Below are positions 8,827-17,474 of a DNA stretch of 64,000 bases, one piece after another. The notes below the pieces were generated by a model, which was not told where the DNA came from, searched no databases, and worked only from the letters and a program-made list of their open reading frames with translations. Made by a program: the position numbers and the translations under genes. The stretch is from Calidifontibacillus oryziterrae (GTDB lineage: Bacteria; Bacillota; Bacilli; Bacillales; Bacillaceae_J): positions 1-64,000 of the forward strand of contig NZ_ANOK01000003.1 in NCBI RefSeq assembly GCF_000331575.1, given 5' to 3'. Position 1 is the stretch's first letter. Each line of letters opens with the position of its first letter.

Positions 8827-9699
8827 ATGAAGCCAAGATCGTTAATTACAACATTATTTGGTGATTATATTCAATTTTATGGATGGGAGATATGGGTAGG
8901 AAGCTTAATTGAAATGTTGGGGAAATTTGGGATTTCTGAGTCATCTGTTAGGGGAGCTATCCTTAGGATGAACAAACAAGACCTTTTAACTGTTAGAAAA
9001 GTAGGAAACAAAAGCTACTATACTGTTTCTCCTAAAGGTAAACTTCGAATTGAAGATGGAGTGAAAAGAGTTTATTCAATTGGAAACAATAAGTGGGATG
9101 GAAATTGGAGAATTGTTTCCTACTCAATGCCTGAGGAAATGCGTGATTTACGTAACCAGGTTCGTAAGGAATTAACATGGATTGGTTTTGGGATGCTTTC
9201 AAATAGTGTATGGATTAGTCCGAATTATATTGAAAAACAAGTGATGGACATGATAAGTCATTACAAGTTAGAAGACTACACAGTTCTGTTTTCATCCAGT
9301 ACTATTATATCTCATAAAAATGAAGAAATAATTTATAAAGCATGGGATTTAAACACTCTTTCGAAAGAGTACGAGAGCTTTATTCACGAATTCCAAGGAA
9401 AGTACGATTATTTTAAAGAAAAGGCATGGGAGGGCCGGCTTTCTGATGAGGAGTGCTTCATTGAAAGAACGCGACTTGTCCATGAATATCGCAAATTTTT
9501 ATTTAAAGACCCTGGATTTCCATATGATCTTTTACCAGCTGATTGGATTGGTATCCGTGCAAAAGAGCTGTTCTTTAATATTCATCAATTAATTTCAATC
9601 GGAGCTGTGCGCTATTTTGAAACTGTTTTCGTAAAAGCACCTGATCTTGATGCGAAGGTTCAACGAGAGAAGGCATTAAGTCCATTTTCTGATATTTGA
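8827..9699 (+). CDS. paaX: PaaX-family transcriptional repressor 1
   Basis: 290 residues. N-terminal winged helix (residues ~5-75) starts SLITTLFGDYIQFYG and includes SSVRGAILRMNKQDLL, a close match to the PaaX DNA-recognition region (VRxAxxRM). The central Cas2-like PaaX domain follows (WDGNWRIVSYSMPEEMRDLRNQV), then the C-terminal domain with ERTRLVHEYRKFLFKDPGFP. PaaX proteins repress phenylacetate or related aryl-CoA genes and release DNA on binding the aryl-CoA. This copy lies in the benzoate-like cluster and a second copy (34823) in the paa cluster, so each may answer to a different CoA ester. Strong gaaggaaga site, ATG start. Confidence 0.92.
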   Translation: MKPRSLITTLFGDYIQFYGWEIWVGSLIEMLGKFGISESSVRGAILRMNKQDLLTVRKVGNKSYYTVSPKGKLRIEDGVKRVYSIGNNKWDGNWRIVSYSMPEEMRDLRNQVRKELTWIGFGMLSNSVWISPNYIEKQVMDMISHYKLEDYTVLFSSSTIISHKNEEIIYKAWDLNTLSKEYESFIHEFQGKYDYFKEKAWEGRLSDEECFIERTRLVHEYRKFLFKDPGFPYDLLPADWIGIRAKELFFNIHQLISIGAVRYFETVFVKAPDLDAKVQREKALSPFSDI

Positions 9700-9723
9700 T
9701 TCACTTGATGATCGGAGGCGATT

Positions 9724-10917
9724 ATATTTCATATTGGTAGAAGCTTTATTAATGATACATCGTTAACAAATGTATCTAACGGTATTGTTGCGTGGTTATT
9801 TGGAATAACTGGCCCGTTACTAATTGTTTTATCATCCGCAGCTAAGGGCGGGCTTTCACAATCGGAGCTGTCATCATGGATTTTTTCAATCTACATAGTA
9901 GGAGGGCTTCTTTCAATTATATTATCGCTTTATTATAAGCAGCCAATTGCAGTTGCCTTTTCAATTCCAGGTGCAATTATAGTTGGTACTTCTTTAGCAA
10001 ACCATACTTTTCAAGATGTAATTGGTGCGTATATCATTACCGGATTTACTATTTTACTACTAGGTTTATCAGGAGTCATTTCTAAAATTTTGAGGATTTT
10101 ACCGACGCCAATTATGATGGGAATGGTATCTGGCGTATTGCTACCATTTGGAGTTAACATCATTACTGCACTCAAAGATGATTTTTTAATAAATGGAGCT
10201 ATTTTCTTAACTTTTCTAATCATGACCTTTTTTAGCAATAGTTTAAAAAAGTTTCCGCCTATAATCGCGGCAATGATTGTTGCAGCGGTACTATATAGTA
10301 TATTCCGCCCGATTTCTCTAATTGAAGTAACACTTTCAGTTGCTGAACCACAAATATATATTCCTTCTTTTCGCTTAGCTACGATTGGAGAAGTTGTCAT
10401 TCCACTATTAATAACTGTTATAGCTATTCAAAATGCACAAGGTATAGGGATTTTAAAAAGTATGCAATTCGATCCACCAGTCAATGCAATGACAAATTGG
10501 AGTGGGATAGGTTCGATTATTAATAGCTTTTTCGGTGCCCATTCAGCATGTATTGCCGGGCCGATGACCGGAATATTGGCAGATACAAATGCTAGAAATA
10601 CAGCTTACACTGGTGCTGTCTGGATGGGGATTCTCTGGATCATTTTTGGATTATTTGCCCCTATAGCAGTTACATTAACCTCGATAATTCCAGCTTCACT
10701 CATTTTATTATTAGGGGGTCTTGCCCTGTTAGGAGTGCTCAAAAACTCGTTGGAATTAAGCTTTACATCGAATTTCAAAATGGGTGCATTATTTTCATTC
10801 ATGATTACCGTTTCTGAAATTGAGTTTCTAAGTATTGGTGCCCCGTTTTGGGGACTTGTAGGTGGAACAATTGTATCGTTTGTTATGGAGAAGGATGATT
10901 TTAGAAGGGTAGGGTAA
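9724..10917 (+). CDS. benE: BenE-type benzoate/H+ symporter without a canonical start codon
   Basis: Open frame running from an in-frame stop at 9709 to TAA at 10915-10917, encoding a very hydrophobic protein with about 11-12 membrane helices, about 397 residues, the normal BenE length. Recognisable are the N-terminal SFINDTSLTNVSNGIVAWLFG, AVAFSIPGA, and LRILPTPIMMGMVSGVLL. A good ggagg site (9714-9718) exists, but no ATG/GTG/TTG lies in frame until TTG 10090, which would delete about a third of the protein. Candidate starts are ATA 9724, ATT 9721 or ATT 9733. The body is intact, so either a rare start codon is used or the start was lost recently. Family role: proton-coupled benzoate import. 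Confidence 0.75.
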   Translation: MFHIGRSFINDTSLTNVSNGIVAWLFGITGPLLIVLSSAAKGGLSQSELSSWIFSIYIVGGLLSIILSLYYKQPIAVAFSIPGAIIVGTSLANHTFQDVIGAYIITGFTILLLGLSGVISKILRILPTPIMMGMVSGVLLPFGVNIITALKDDFLINGAIFLTFLIMTFFSNSLKKFPPIIAAMIVAAVLYSIFRPISLIEVTLSVAEPQIYIPSFRLATIGEVVIPLLITVIAIQNAQGIGILKSMQFDPPVNAMTNWSGIGSIINSFFGAHSACIAGPMTGILADTNARNTAYTGAVWMGILWIIFGLFAPIAVTLTSIIPASLILLLGGLALLGVLKNSLELSFTSNFKMGALFSFMITVSEIEFLSIGAPFWGLVGGTIVSFVMEKDDFRRVG

Positions 10918-11084
10918 AATTGCGACAATAATTATCTGAATATTCCGAAAAAACTCGCAAATCGACAAACTATTAGTAAACTTTGCTTTGGATTAAGTTT
11001 AAATGGAATTTTGAGGTCGCTGAAAAATAGCATAGCGGGATGTCTGTTTAAACAAGGTGCTAGTAATAAGGAGCTTGGTAATGG

Positions 11085-11126
11085 GATAGTTTACTATTTT
11101 ATTAATTAATCAGTGAGTAACCTATC
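11085..11126. promoter_or_regulatory. inverted repeat upstream of ABC importer 1
   Basis: GATAGTTTACT (11085-11095) and AGTAACCTATC (11116-11126) form an inverted repeat with one mismatch and a 20-base spacer. It contains the 12-mer ATAGTTTACTAT also found before paaX1. A further TAGTAAAC lies at 10974-10981. Candidate repressor operator; no clear -35/-10 pair could be assigned. Confidence 0.45.
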
Positions 11127-11170
11127 TTAATCATACAAAAAATCAAAAAATTAAAGGGGAGTGTTCATTT

Positions 11171-12421
11171 ATGAAGGTGAAAAATTGGTTTATGTTTGCT
11201 CTGATTGGTTGTCTCATAGTTTTGTCTGCTTGTAGTGGTTCACAAAGTACTTTAACATCATCAAATCAAGAGAATACTAGTACAGAAGCTAATAACACTG
11301 CAAGCAGTAATGAAGGTGAAGCCACTTCTGAACCAATTAAAATTGGTGCACTATTACCAGCTACAGGCGTATATGCGTCATTAGGAGAAAATCTAGGAAA
11401 AGGGATGGAACTATATTTCGACAGTGTAGATTGGAAAATTGGCGATAGGTCAATTGAATTAATAAAAGAAGATACAGAGGCCGATCCACAGGTTGGACTT
11501 CGAAAAGCAAGAAAATTAATGGATGAGGATAAGGTAGATATTTTAACAGGAACAATCAGTACAGCCGTAGCGTATGCAATCCGTGATGAAGTAGATAGTA
11601 AAAAGGTTCCTTTTCTTGTATCTCATGCTGGTGGCAATGATTTAACAAGAGGCATGCGCAGTGACTACATTTACAGATCGTCGTTTACTTCATGGCAAAT
11701 AGGTCATTCGATGGGACAATGGGCATACGATAATGTTGGCAAAAAAGTATTAGTGACCGCCGCCGATTATGCGTTTGGTCAAGAGGTATCAGCAGCATTT
11801 AAAGATGCATTTACCGCAGCGGGTGGAGAAATCGTTGAAGAAATTTATCCGCCATTAGGGAATAATGACTATGCTTCATACTTAGCAAAAATGAATAATT
11901 CAGGTGCGGATGCAATACATGCCTTCTTCGCAGGCAGTGACTCTGTCCGTTTTGTTAAGCAATATGAAGAATTTGGATTAAAAGGCAACATTCCGTTAAT
12001 TGGTTCTGGCTGGTTAGTTGCGGAAGACACGCGTCCAGCACAAGGAACAGCTCCTGAAGGAATTAGAGCATCTATTTTCTGGGATTATAATTTGGATACA
12101 CCTGAGAACAAGCAATTTGTTGCAGACTATGAAGCAAAATTCGGAGCTCGTCCAAGTCTAGAATCTTTAGAAGGTTATGATGCTGCACGTATCATTGTGG
12201 AAGCGCTAACATCGATTGGCGGTGACACAACAGACCCTAATAAGGTTGCAGAGGCTATTTCAAAGGTTGAATTTGTAAGTCCGCGTGGTCCGCTTAAATT
12301 TGATCCTGAAACACATCACGTCATTCAAAATATGTACATTCTCGAAACGGAGCTTATTAATGGTGCTACCGAAAACAAAGTAATTCACACAATTGAGCAA
12401 GTACAAGATCCTGGGCAATAA
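11171..12421 (+). CDS. branched-chain-type ABC transporter substrate-binding lipoprotein 1
   Basis: 416 residues. Lipoprotein signal peptide with lipobox LSAC (Cys at about residue 21), a Ser/Thr/Asn/Glu-rich linker, then a periplasmic-binding-protein fold (IKIGALLPATGVYASLGENL). This is the LivK/aromatic-acid-binding class. It is the first gene of a five-gene importer set (SBP, two permeases, two ATPases). Given benE just upstream and the aryl-CoA genes downstream, an aromatic carboxylate is the likely ligand (inference); branched-chain amino acids or amides are the alternative. aaaggggag site before ATG. Confidence 0.9.
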   Translation: MKVKNWFMFALIGCLIVLSACSGSQSTLTSSNQENTSTEANNTASSNEGEATSEPIKIGALLPATGVYASLGENLGKGMELYFDSVDWKIGDRSIELIKEDTEADPQVGLRKARKLMDEDKVDILTGTISTAVAYAIRDEVDSKKVPFLVSHAGGNDLTRGMRSDYIYRSSFTSWQIGHSMGQWAYDNVGKKVLVTAADYAFGQEVSAAFKDAFTAAGGEIVEEIYPPLGNNDYASYLAKMNNSGADAIHAFFAGSDSVRFVKQYEEFGLKGNIPLIGSGWLVAEDTRPAQGTAPEGIRASIFWDYNLDTPENKQFVADYEAKFGARPSLESLEGYDAARIIVEALTSIGGDTTDPNKVAEAISKVEFVSPRGPLKFDPETHHVIQNMYILETELINGATENKVIHTIEQVQDPGQ

Positions 12422-12449
12422 CTTATCACTACAATAAGGAGGAGTATTT

Positions 12450-13316
12450 TTGGATGTACTAGCAATTCAATTAGTGAATGGTTTGTCATATGGATTTTTG
12501 CTTTTCATCATTACAAGTGGTTTGTCGCTTGTATTTGGAATTATGGGAGTTCTAAACCTCGCGCATGGTTCGATGTATATGCTTGGAGCATATATTGCGT
12601 TGTCATTGTTAACAAAAGTTATTGAGAATTTTTGGGTTGCAATTTTGTTAGCTTCTGTTTTAGTTGCATTGGTTGCACTTGTAATAGAGGTAGGACTTTT
12701 ACGTCCTACCTACCATTTAGGGCACCTTTCGCAAGTATTATTAACTTTTGGTCTTGCTTATGTATTTCACGACATTGCGAAACTTGTTTGGGGCACACAA
12801 GTTATGTCATTGCCGCTGCCTGATTACTTACAAGGTTCTATCCAATTGTTCGGACAAACATTTCCTATTTATCGTTTAACGGTTATAGCAATAGGGGTTG
12901 TTGTAGGGCTTGGGCTGTGGTTCCTACAAGAAAAGACTCGTTACGGAGCAATTATCCGCGCTGGGTTAGTTGATAAAGAAATGGTTAGTGGACTCGGCAT
13001 TAATATTAAACTCGTATTTACGTGTGTCTTTCTGTTTGGCGGAGTTTTAGCTGGCTTTGGTGGTGGAATAGCTGCACCAATATTAGGAATATATCCAAGT
13101 ATGGAATTTCAGACGTTAATATTAGCGCTAGTTGTGCTAGTTATTGGTGGGTTAGGATCGTTTTTAGGAACGTTTATTGCTAGTTTATTAGTTGGTCTAC
13201 TAGAAACGTTTAGCAAATATTTTTTCCCTGAGGTAAGTTTATTCATTATTTTTGCATTGATGGCAATCGTTTTAGTTGTTAAGCCAAACGGTTTACTAGG
13301 GAAGAAGGTGGTTTAG
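12450..13316 (+). CDS. LivH-type ABC permease 1
   Basis: 288 residues with about eight membrane helices. Family motifs are LVNGLSYGFLLFIITSGLSLVFGIMG, NLAHGSMYMLGAY, and ALVVLVIGGLGSFLGTFIAS, which is the coupling region contacting the ATPases. TTG start fixed by aaggaggag five bases upstream. Its TAG stop overlaps the next gene's GTG start by one base. Forms the translocation channel with the LivM-type partner. Confidence 0.92.
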   Translation: MDVLAIQLVNGLSYGFLLFIITSGLSLVFGIMGVLNLAHGSMYMLGAYIALSLLTKVIENFWVAILLASVLVALVALVIEVGLLRPTYHLGHLSQVLLTFGLAYVFHDIAKLVWGTQVMSLPLPDYLQGSIQLFGQTFPIYRLTVIAIGVVVGLGLWFLQEKTRYGAIIRAGLVDKEMVSGLGINIKLVFTCVFLFGGVLAGFGGGIAAPILGIYPSMEFQTLILALVVLVIGGLGSFLGTFIASLLVGLLETFSKYFFPEVSLFIIFALMAIVLVVKPNGLLGKKVV

Positions 13317-14326
13317 TGACGAAAAAAACTACAATCGTATTATCTTGTGTTATTACGGCGCTCTGTATTTTACCACTGTTGTTGTCGAGCTTTTATCTAA
13401 GTATCGCAACAGAAATATTAATTTTAGGGATTTTTGCTTTAAGTTTAAATATATTACTTGGTTATACAGGGCTTGTTTCATTAGGACATGCTGCATTTTT
13501 TGGAGTTGGTGCCTATACTGCTGGTTTAGTTGGCAAGAATATTTCAGAACATTTACTAGTTACACTTATTGCTTCACTTGTTGTATCAATCATAGTCTCA
13601 TTTATCGTTGGTTATTTTTGTACGAGAGCTAGCGGGTTTTATTTTCTCATGCTAACCCTTGCATTTTCACAAATGATTTATTCGGCCTTTCATCAATGGC
13701 GTTTTGCCGGGGGCTCTAACGGTCTATCAGGTATTCCGAAACCAGCGCTGACATCAACCTTTAATTTTTCACAATCTATTTATTTATATTTTTTAATATT
13801 AATTATCTTTCTAGTTGTTATATATGCTGTTAACCGTTTTATTAAGTCTCCTCTTGGTCATGTATTAATCGGTATTAGAGAAAATGAAACACGTATGAAA
13901 GCAATGGGATATAATACAAAATTCTACAGTCAATTAGCATTTGTTTTGGCCGGAGGATTGGGTGGAATTGCAGGTTGTTTGTACAGTTACTTTAATGGGT
14001 TTGTATCACCTAATGATTTGTATTGGACAATGTCAGGTCAAGTATTAATTATGGTACTTGTCGGTGGAGCAGGTACAATTTTGGGGCCAATTTTAGGTGC
14101 CGGTTTTATAGTATTTTTGGAAACGATTATTAGTTCCTATACGGAATTATGGATGCTTATTATCGGAACAGTATTTATTTTGTTTGTTATTTTTGCACCA
14201 AAGGGAATTGTAGGGCTTGCTCAATCTGTTAAGAAAAAGCTAGTAAATCGGACTGAAGTTGAAATCATTGAACAAATCGAAGTGAGTACTAATACAGGAA
14301 ATGAGGAAACGAAGTCAGTTATATAG
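13316..14326 (+). CDS. LivM-type ABC permease 1
   Basis: 336 residues, about nine to ten membrane helices. Motifs are ILLGYTGLVSLGHAAFFGVGAYTAGL and the cytoplasmic coupling region MVLVGGAGTILGPILGA. GTG start overlaps the LivH-type stop by one base (translational coupling). The last ~35 residues are a charged cytoplasmic tail. Second half of the heterodimeric channel of importer 1. Confidence 0.92.
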   Translation: MTKKTTIVLSCVITALCILPLLLSSFYLSIATEILILGIFALSLNILLGYTGLVSLGHAAFFGVGAYTAGLVGKNISEHLLVTLIASLVVSIIVSFIVGYFCTRASGFYFLMLTLAFSQMIYSAFHQWRFAGGSNGLSGIPKPALTSTFNFSQSIYLYFLILIIFLVVIYAVNRFIKSPLGHVLIGIRENETRMKAMGYNTKFYSQLAFVLAGGLGGIAGCLYSYFNGFVSPNDLYWTMSGQVLIMVLVGGAGTILGPILGAGFIVFLETIISSYTELWMLIIGTVFILFVIFAPKGIVGLAQSVKKKLVNRTEVEIIEQIEVSTNTGNEETKSVI

Positions 14327-14371
14327 CGATCGTCGTAAACTCTTATTAGATTTCCAGCGGGAGTGGTGGTT

Positions 14372-15157
14372 ATGGGAAAAAATAACAGAAACTCAACTTT
14401 ATTAACAGTTGACAACATTGGAAAACAATTTGGTGGTCTTAAAGTATTAAATTCAATCAACTTCGAGGTCGCAAAAGGTGAGCGAATTGGTATTATTGGA
14501 CCGAATGGAGCAGGGAAGACCACGTTATTCAATATAATTGCCGGTGATCTTGAACCAACGCATGGAGAAATATTTTATAAAGGGCTTCGAATTACAAAAG
14601 TTCCAAATTATAAAAGAGTACGGCAAGGAATTGTCCGGACTTTCCAAAAAAATAATCTTTTAACTGAATTAACAGTATTGGATAATTTGCTATTAGTACT
14701 GCAACGAAAGATGAAATTAGAGAAAATTTGGTTTCAAGATCGTTTGGCAAGGAAGTTTTCTCCACTATATGAAAAGGCAGACACTCTTCTAGAAAAATGG
14801 GGACTGTCTGATCGTAAGGATAGTTTCGTAAGAAATTTATCTTATGGTGAACAACGACAGGTAGAGATTGTTTTGGGTATTGCAACTGAACCAGACGTAC
14901 TTCTTTTAGATGAGCCAACAGCCGGGATGTCTAACGCGGAAACGAAATATATCCTAAATTTATTAAATAGTCTCTCGCGTGAGCTTACAATTTTAATTAT
15001 TGAACATGATATGGATGTAATTTTCGGATTAGCTGATAAAATTATCGTTCTTTACAACGGCGAAGTACTAATGGAGGGTGACCGAGAAACGGTTTTATCA
15101 GATGAAAGAGTTAGAGAAATTTATTTAGGAGAGGAGGCAGCGAATGCTTCAGGTTGA
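14372..15157 (+). CDS. LivG-type ABC ATPase 1
   Basis: 261 residues. Walker A GPNGAGKTT near residue 45, LivG-type insertion after it, signature LSYGEQRQVE, Walker B VLLLDEPTAGMS and the switch His in IIEHDMDVIF. ATG 14372 preferred over the in-frame GTG three codons upstream because cgggag lies 8 bases before it. Overlaps the next ATPase gene by 14 bases. Energises importer 1. Confidence 0.92.
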   Translation: MGKNNRNSTLLTVDNIGKQFGGLKVLNSINFEVAKGERIGIIGPNGAGKTTLFNIIAGDLEPTHGEIFYKGLRITKVPNYKRVRQGIVRTFQKNNLLTELTVLDNLLLVLQRKMKLEKIWFQDRLARKFSPLYEKADTLLEKWGLSDRKDSFVRNLSYGEQRQVEIVLGIATEPDVLLLDEPTAGMSNAETKYILNLLNSLSRELTILIIEHDMDVIFGLADKIIVLYNGEVLMEGDRETVLSDERVREIYLGEEAANASG

Positions 15158-15842
15158 AGGTATTCATACATTTTATGATGAAAGCCATATATTGCACGGA
15201 GTGTCCTTAACGGTAGAAAAGGGAAAAATGTCGGTACTACTCGGACGTAATGGGATGGGTAAAACAACGACAATCGGCTCAATAATTGGCTTTAATTCTG
15301 TTAAACAAGGGAAAATTTTATATAAAAATAATGAAATTCAAAATCTGCCCAGCTATAAAATAAGCAAAAAAGGAATTGGCATTGTTCCTCAGGGTAGGAG
15401 AATTTTTTCGAATTTGACAGTAAAAGAGAATTTAATGACAACCGCAAGTCAAAATAACGGATGTGAGTGGACAATCGCGAAAATTTTTGAGCTATTTCCC
15501 CGCCTTGAGGAACGAAAAAAGTCAATGGGCGGGAACTTAAGCGGTGGTGAGCAATCAATGCTTTCAATTGGAAGAGCACTGATGACCAATCCGGATTTGC
15601 TGCTCCTTGATGAGCCCTCAGAGGGGTTATCGCCCTTAATGGTAAAAGAAGTAATGTCAATAATAAAAAAACTTAAGGGAAAAGGTTTGTCTATGCTAAT
15701 GGTTGAACAAAACTTAGCAATGGCATTAAATGTAGCGGATCATGTCTACGTGTTAAATAAAGGAGAAGTTGTTTTTGAAGGTACTCCTAAAGAGCTTTCT
15801 GAAAATAAAGAAGTAAAAAATAAATACTTGGCTTTAGGATGA
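15144..15842 (+). CDS. LivF-type ABC ATPase 1
   Basis: 232 residues, typical LivF size. Walker A GRNGMGKTT, Q-loop VPQGRRIFSNLTV, signature LSGGEQSMLS, Walker B LLLLDEPSEGLS, switch MLMVEQNLAMAL. It completes importer 1. The following 130 bases carry the promoter of the divergent oxygenase operon, so transcription may restart there. Confidence 0.93.
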   Translation: MLQVEGIHTFYDESHILHGVSLTVEKGKMSVLLGRNGMGKTTTIGSIIGFNSVKQGKILYKNNEIQNLPSYKISKKGIGIVPQGRRIFSNLTVKENLMTTASQNNGCEWTIAKIFELFPRLEERKKSMGGNLSGGEQSMLSIGRALMTNPDLLLLDEPSEGLSPLMVKEVMSIIKKLKGKGLSMLMVEQNLAMALNVADHVYVLNKGEVVFEGTPKELSENKEVKNKYLALG

Positions 15843-15906
15843 TTTATTTAGACATTGCATGTATTGCGGGTTTGATTTTTATGTCCTAAAAACATAATAA
15901 AAATTA

Positions 15907-15935
15907 TTGACAGAAAATTCCGAATGTTATATATT
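15907..15935 (+). promoter_or_regulatory. sigma-A-like promoter for the divergent oxygenase operon
   Basis: Perfect -35 TTGACA (15907-15912), 17-base spacer, -10 TATATT (15930-15935), about 48 bases before the start codon of the PaaA-like gene. Confidence 0.7.
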
Positions 15936-15982
15936 ATATTTAATAGACGATAGTCAAAAAAACATAATAAGAGGTGAAGGAA

Positions 15983-16918
15983 GTGGAGCGTAAGAATTCA
16001 TTAAAAGAAAAGATTAAAAGTGGTTTCTGTGTAGAAAAAATCAAAGATATGAATGAGGAGTATTTAACAGCATTAAAACAAACATTGACCATTGTTGGGG
16101 ATACAGAACTGTTAAGTGCGCCGCCGCTATTGTCTGTATACAATCAGGCGCCGACTCTTAATTACAAAATTACTGCATTAGCAGTAATTCAGGATGAAAT
16201 TGGTCACGCGCATATCGCCTACCGCTTATTAAAGGATTTAGGCGAGGACACTGATAGTTTATTGTACGAACGTCAAGCAAACGTATGGAAAAATCCTTTT
16301 GCTTTTGACTTTAAATTGGATAATTGGATTGAATTTGGAGTCTTTAATGCATTATTTGACCGTGCTGGTTATACGCTTTTAGGAGACGCCTACGAACATA
16401 CATCATTTGGTCCGTGGAAACGGGCACTCGTAAAAGTTGATAAAGAGGAACTATTTCATTTAAGAAATGGTGAGATAATCATGAAATCTGCAATGAAGGA
16501 TCCAAAGACTGCTGAAGAAGCGCAGAAAGCGGTAGACTGGATGTTTTTAATGGCGCTAGAGTTTTTCGGAGTAGCTGATGAGTTGAAAAGTCGCTCAGCA
16601 CAATTAGAATACAAATTAAAAGGAAGAACAAATGATGAACTACGTCAGAAATGGCTTTCAACAGCTGTACCATTCTTAGATTCAATTGGAATAAAGCACC
16701 CCGCTCGTTATGATGAAGCAATCCAAAAATACGTCCTTGATGTTCCGTTTCCTTGCAAATTTGATGTTGAAAATAAAAAATGGTTATTCGACGAGCCGGA
16801 TACTTGGCAAAATGTCATTAAACGCTTTAAGGACCGTGGACCACAAAACGTTGAATTTGTTGAACAAATTCAAAAAGGACGCTTTGAATTAGAACGATTA
16901 CGGAAAGAGGTGGTGTAA
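15983..16918 (+). CDS. PaaA-like di-iron monooxygenase catalytic subunit (divergent)
   Basis: 311 residues of the PaaA/ferritin-like di-iron family. Probable iron ligands are all present: Glu42 (GDTELL), Glu72 and His75 (DEIGH), Asp126 (FDRAGY), and Glu155/156 with His159 (EELFH). The catalytic centre therefore looks functional. It is clearly different from the canonical PaaA at 24200, whose corresponding motifs are DEMGH and EEVFH and whose N-terminus differs. Start GTG 15983 chosen because gaggtg lies 6 bases upstream; GTG 15974 would overlap that site. First gene of the order A-D(N)-B-C-D(C). With a benzoate-CoA ligase gene downstream, an aryl-CoA such as benzoyl-CoA is the likely substrate (inference). 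Confidence 0.85.
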   Translation: MERKNSLKEKIKSGFCVEKIKDMNEEYLTALKQTLTIVGDTELLSAPPLLSVYNQAPTLNYKITALAVIQDEIGHAHIAYRLLKDLGEDTDSLLYERQANVWKNPFAFDFKLDNWIEFGVFNALFDRAGYTLLGDAYEHTSFGPWKRALVKVDKEELFHLRNGEIIMKSAMKDPKTAEEAQKAVDWMFLMALEFFGVADELKSRSAQLEYKLKGRTNDELRQKWLSTAVPFLDSIGIKHPARYDEAIQKYVLDVPFPCKFDVENKKWLFDEPDTWQNVIKRFKDRGPQNVEFVEQIQKGRFELERLRKEVV

Positions 16919-17247
16919 TGATGGGATCGAATGCCGTACAAGATCAACATTATTGGGACGTATTAACGGAAGTAATGGATCCGGAATTTCCAATCAGTGT
17001 TGTAGATATGGGATTAATATATGATATCCAAGCAAAAGACGGAATTGTCGAAGTAACGATGACATATACGTCTACAGGATGTGGTTGTATGCAATGGATT
17101 GAAGATGATATCAAAAATCGCCTTCTTCAAGAGAATGGTGTAGAGGATGTTTTGATTAAGGTAGTTTGGGAACCAGCATGGACAATTGACTGCTTAAGCG
17201 AAAAAGGTAAGCAACAATTAAAGCATTGGGGGGTAAGTAGCCGTTGA
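16918..17247 (+). CDS. PaaD N-terminal-type DUF59/MIP18 protein (split PaaD, part 1)
   Basis: 109 residues that match only the first domain of PaaD: DPEFPISVVDMGLIYDI, the Cys-bearing TYTSTGCGCMQWIEDDI segment, and WEPAWTIDCLSEKGKQQL. In canonical PaaD this domain is fused to a zinc-ribbon; here the ribbon is a separate gene at 18101. DUF59 proteins help insert metal or Fe-S centres, and PaaD is needed for an active PaaABC complex. Start codon overlaps the PaaA-like stop (TAATG), its own stop overlaps the PaaB-like TTG, so the set is tightly coupled. Confidence 0.85.
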   Translation: MMGSNAVQDQHYWDVLTEVMDPEFPISVVDMGLIYDIQAKDGIVEVTMTYTSTGCGCMQWIEDDIKNRLLQENGVEDVLIKVVWEPAWTIDCLSEKGKQQLKHWGVSSR

Positions 17248-17474
17248 GACAAAATCGTGAGGAATATGAAGTGTTTACAAGGATCGACAGAGGTAGTGAT
17301 TTGATTCATATTGGAACTGTTGAGGCTGAAACAGCCGAGCTTGCAAAAGTTTACGCTACTCATATATATAATGAAGAAAACTGGGTTGAGATGTTTGTTG
17401 TCAATCGAAAAAATATCATACCGGTTAGAACATTAGAAGATAGCGGTATAGAGGAGGGTGTTGTTTATGCCTAA
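17244..17474 (+). CDS. PaaB-like oxygenase subunit (divergent, short)
   Basis: 76 residues with the PaaB pattern YEVFTRIDRG...HIGTVEAETAELAKVYA...WVEMFVVNRKNI. PaaB bridges the catalytic PaaA and structural PaaC subunits. This version is shorter than the canonical copy (123 residues at 25954), lacking its N-terminal extension and the C-terminal tail after the last beta strand. TTG start overlaps the previous stop (TTGA), and the gene ends 8 bases inside the next one. Confidence 0.82.
   Translation: MRQNREEYEVFTRIDRGSDLIHIGTVEAETAELAKVYATHIYNEENWVEMFVVNRKNIIPVRTLEDSGIEEGVVYA

Noticed and set aside
10090..10917. BenE starting at TTG 10090 as the true protein
   Set aside because: The same frame upstream encodes typical BenE N-terminal helices and has a ggagg site at 9714, so the protein clearly begins earlier.
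13291..13298. GTTTACTA as a PaaX1 site
   Set aside because: Inside the LivH-type coding sequence; shows that the 8-mer alone occurs by chance.
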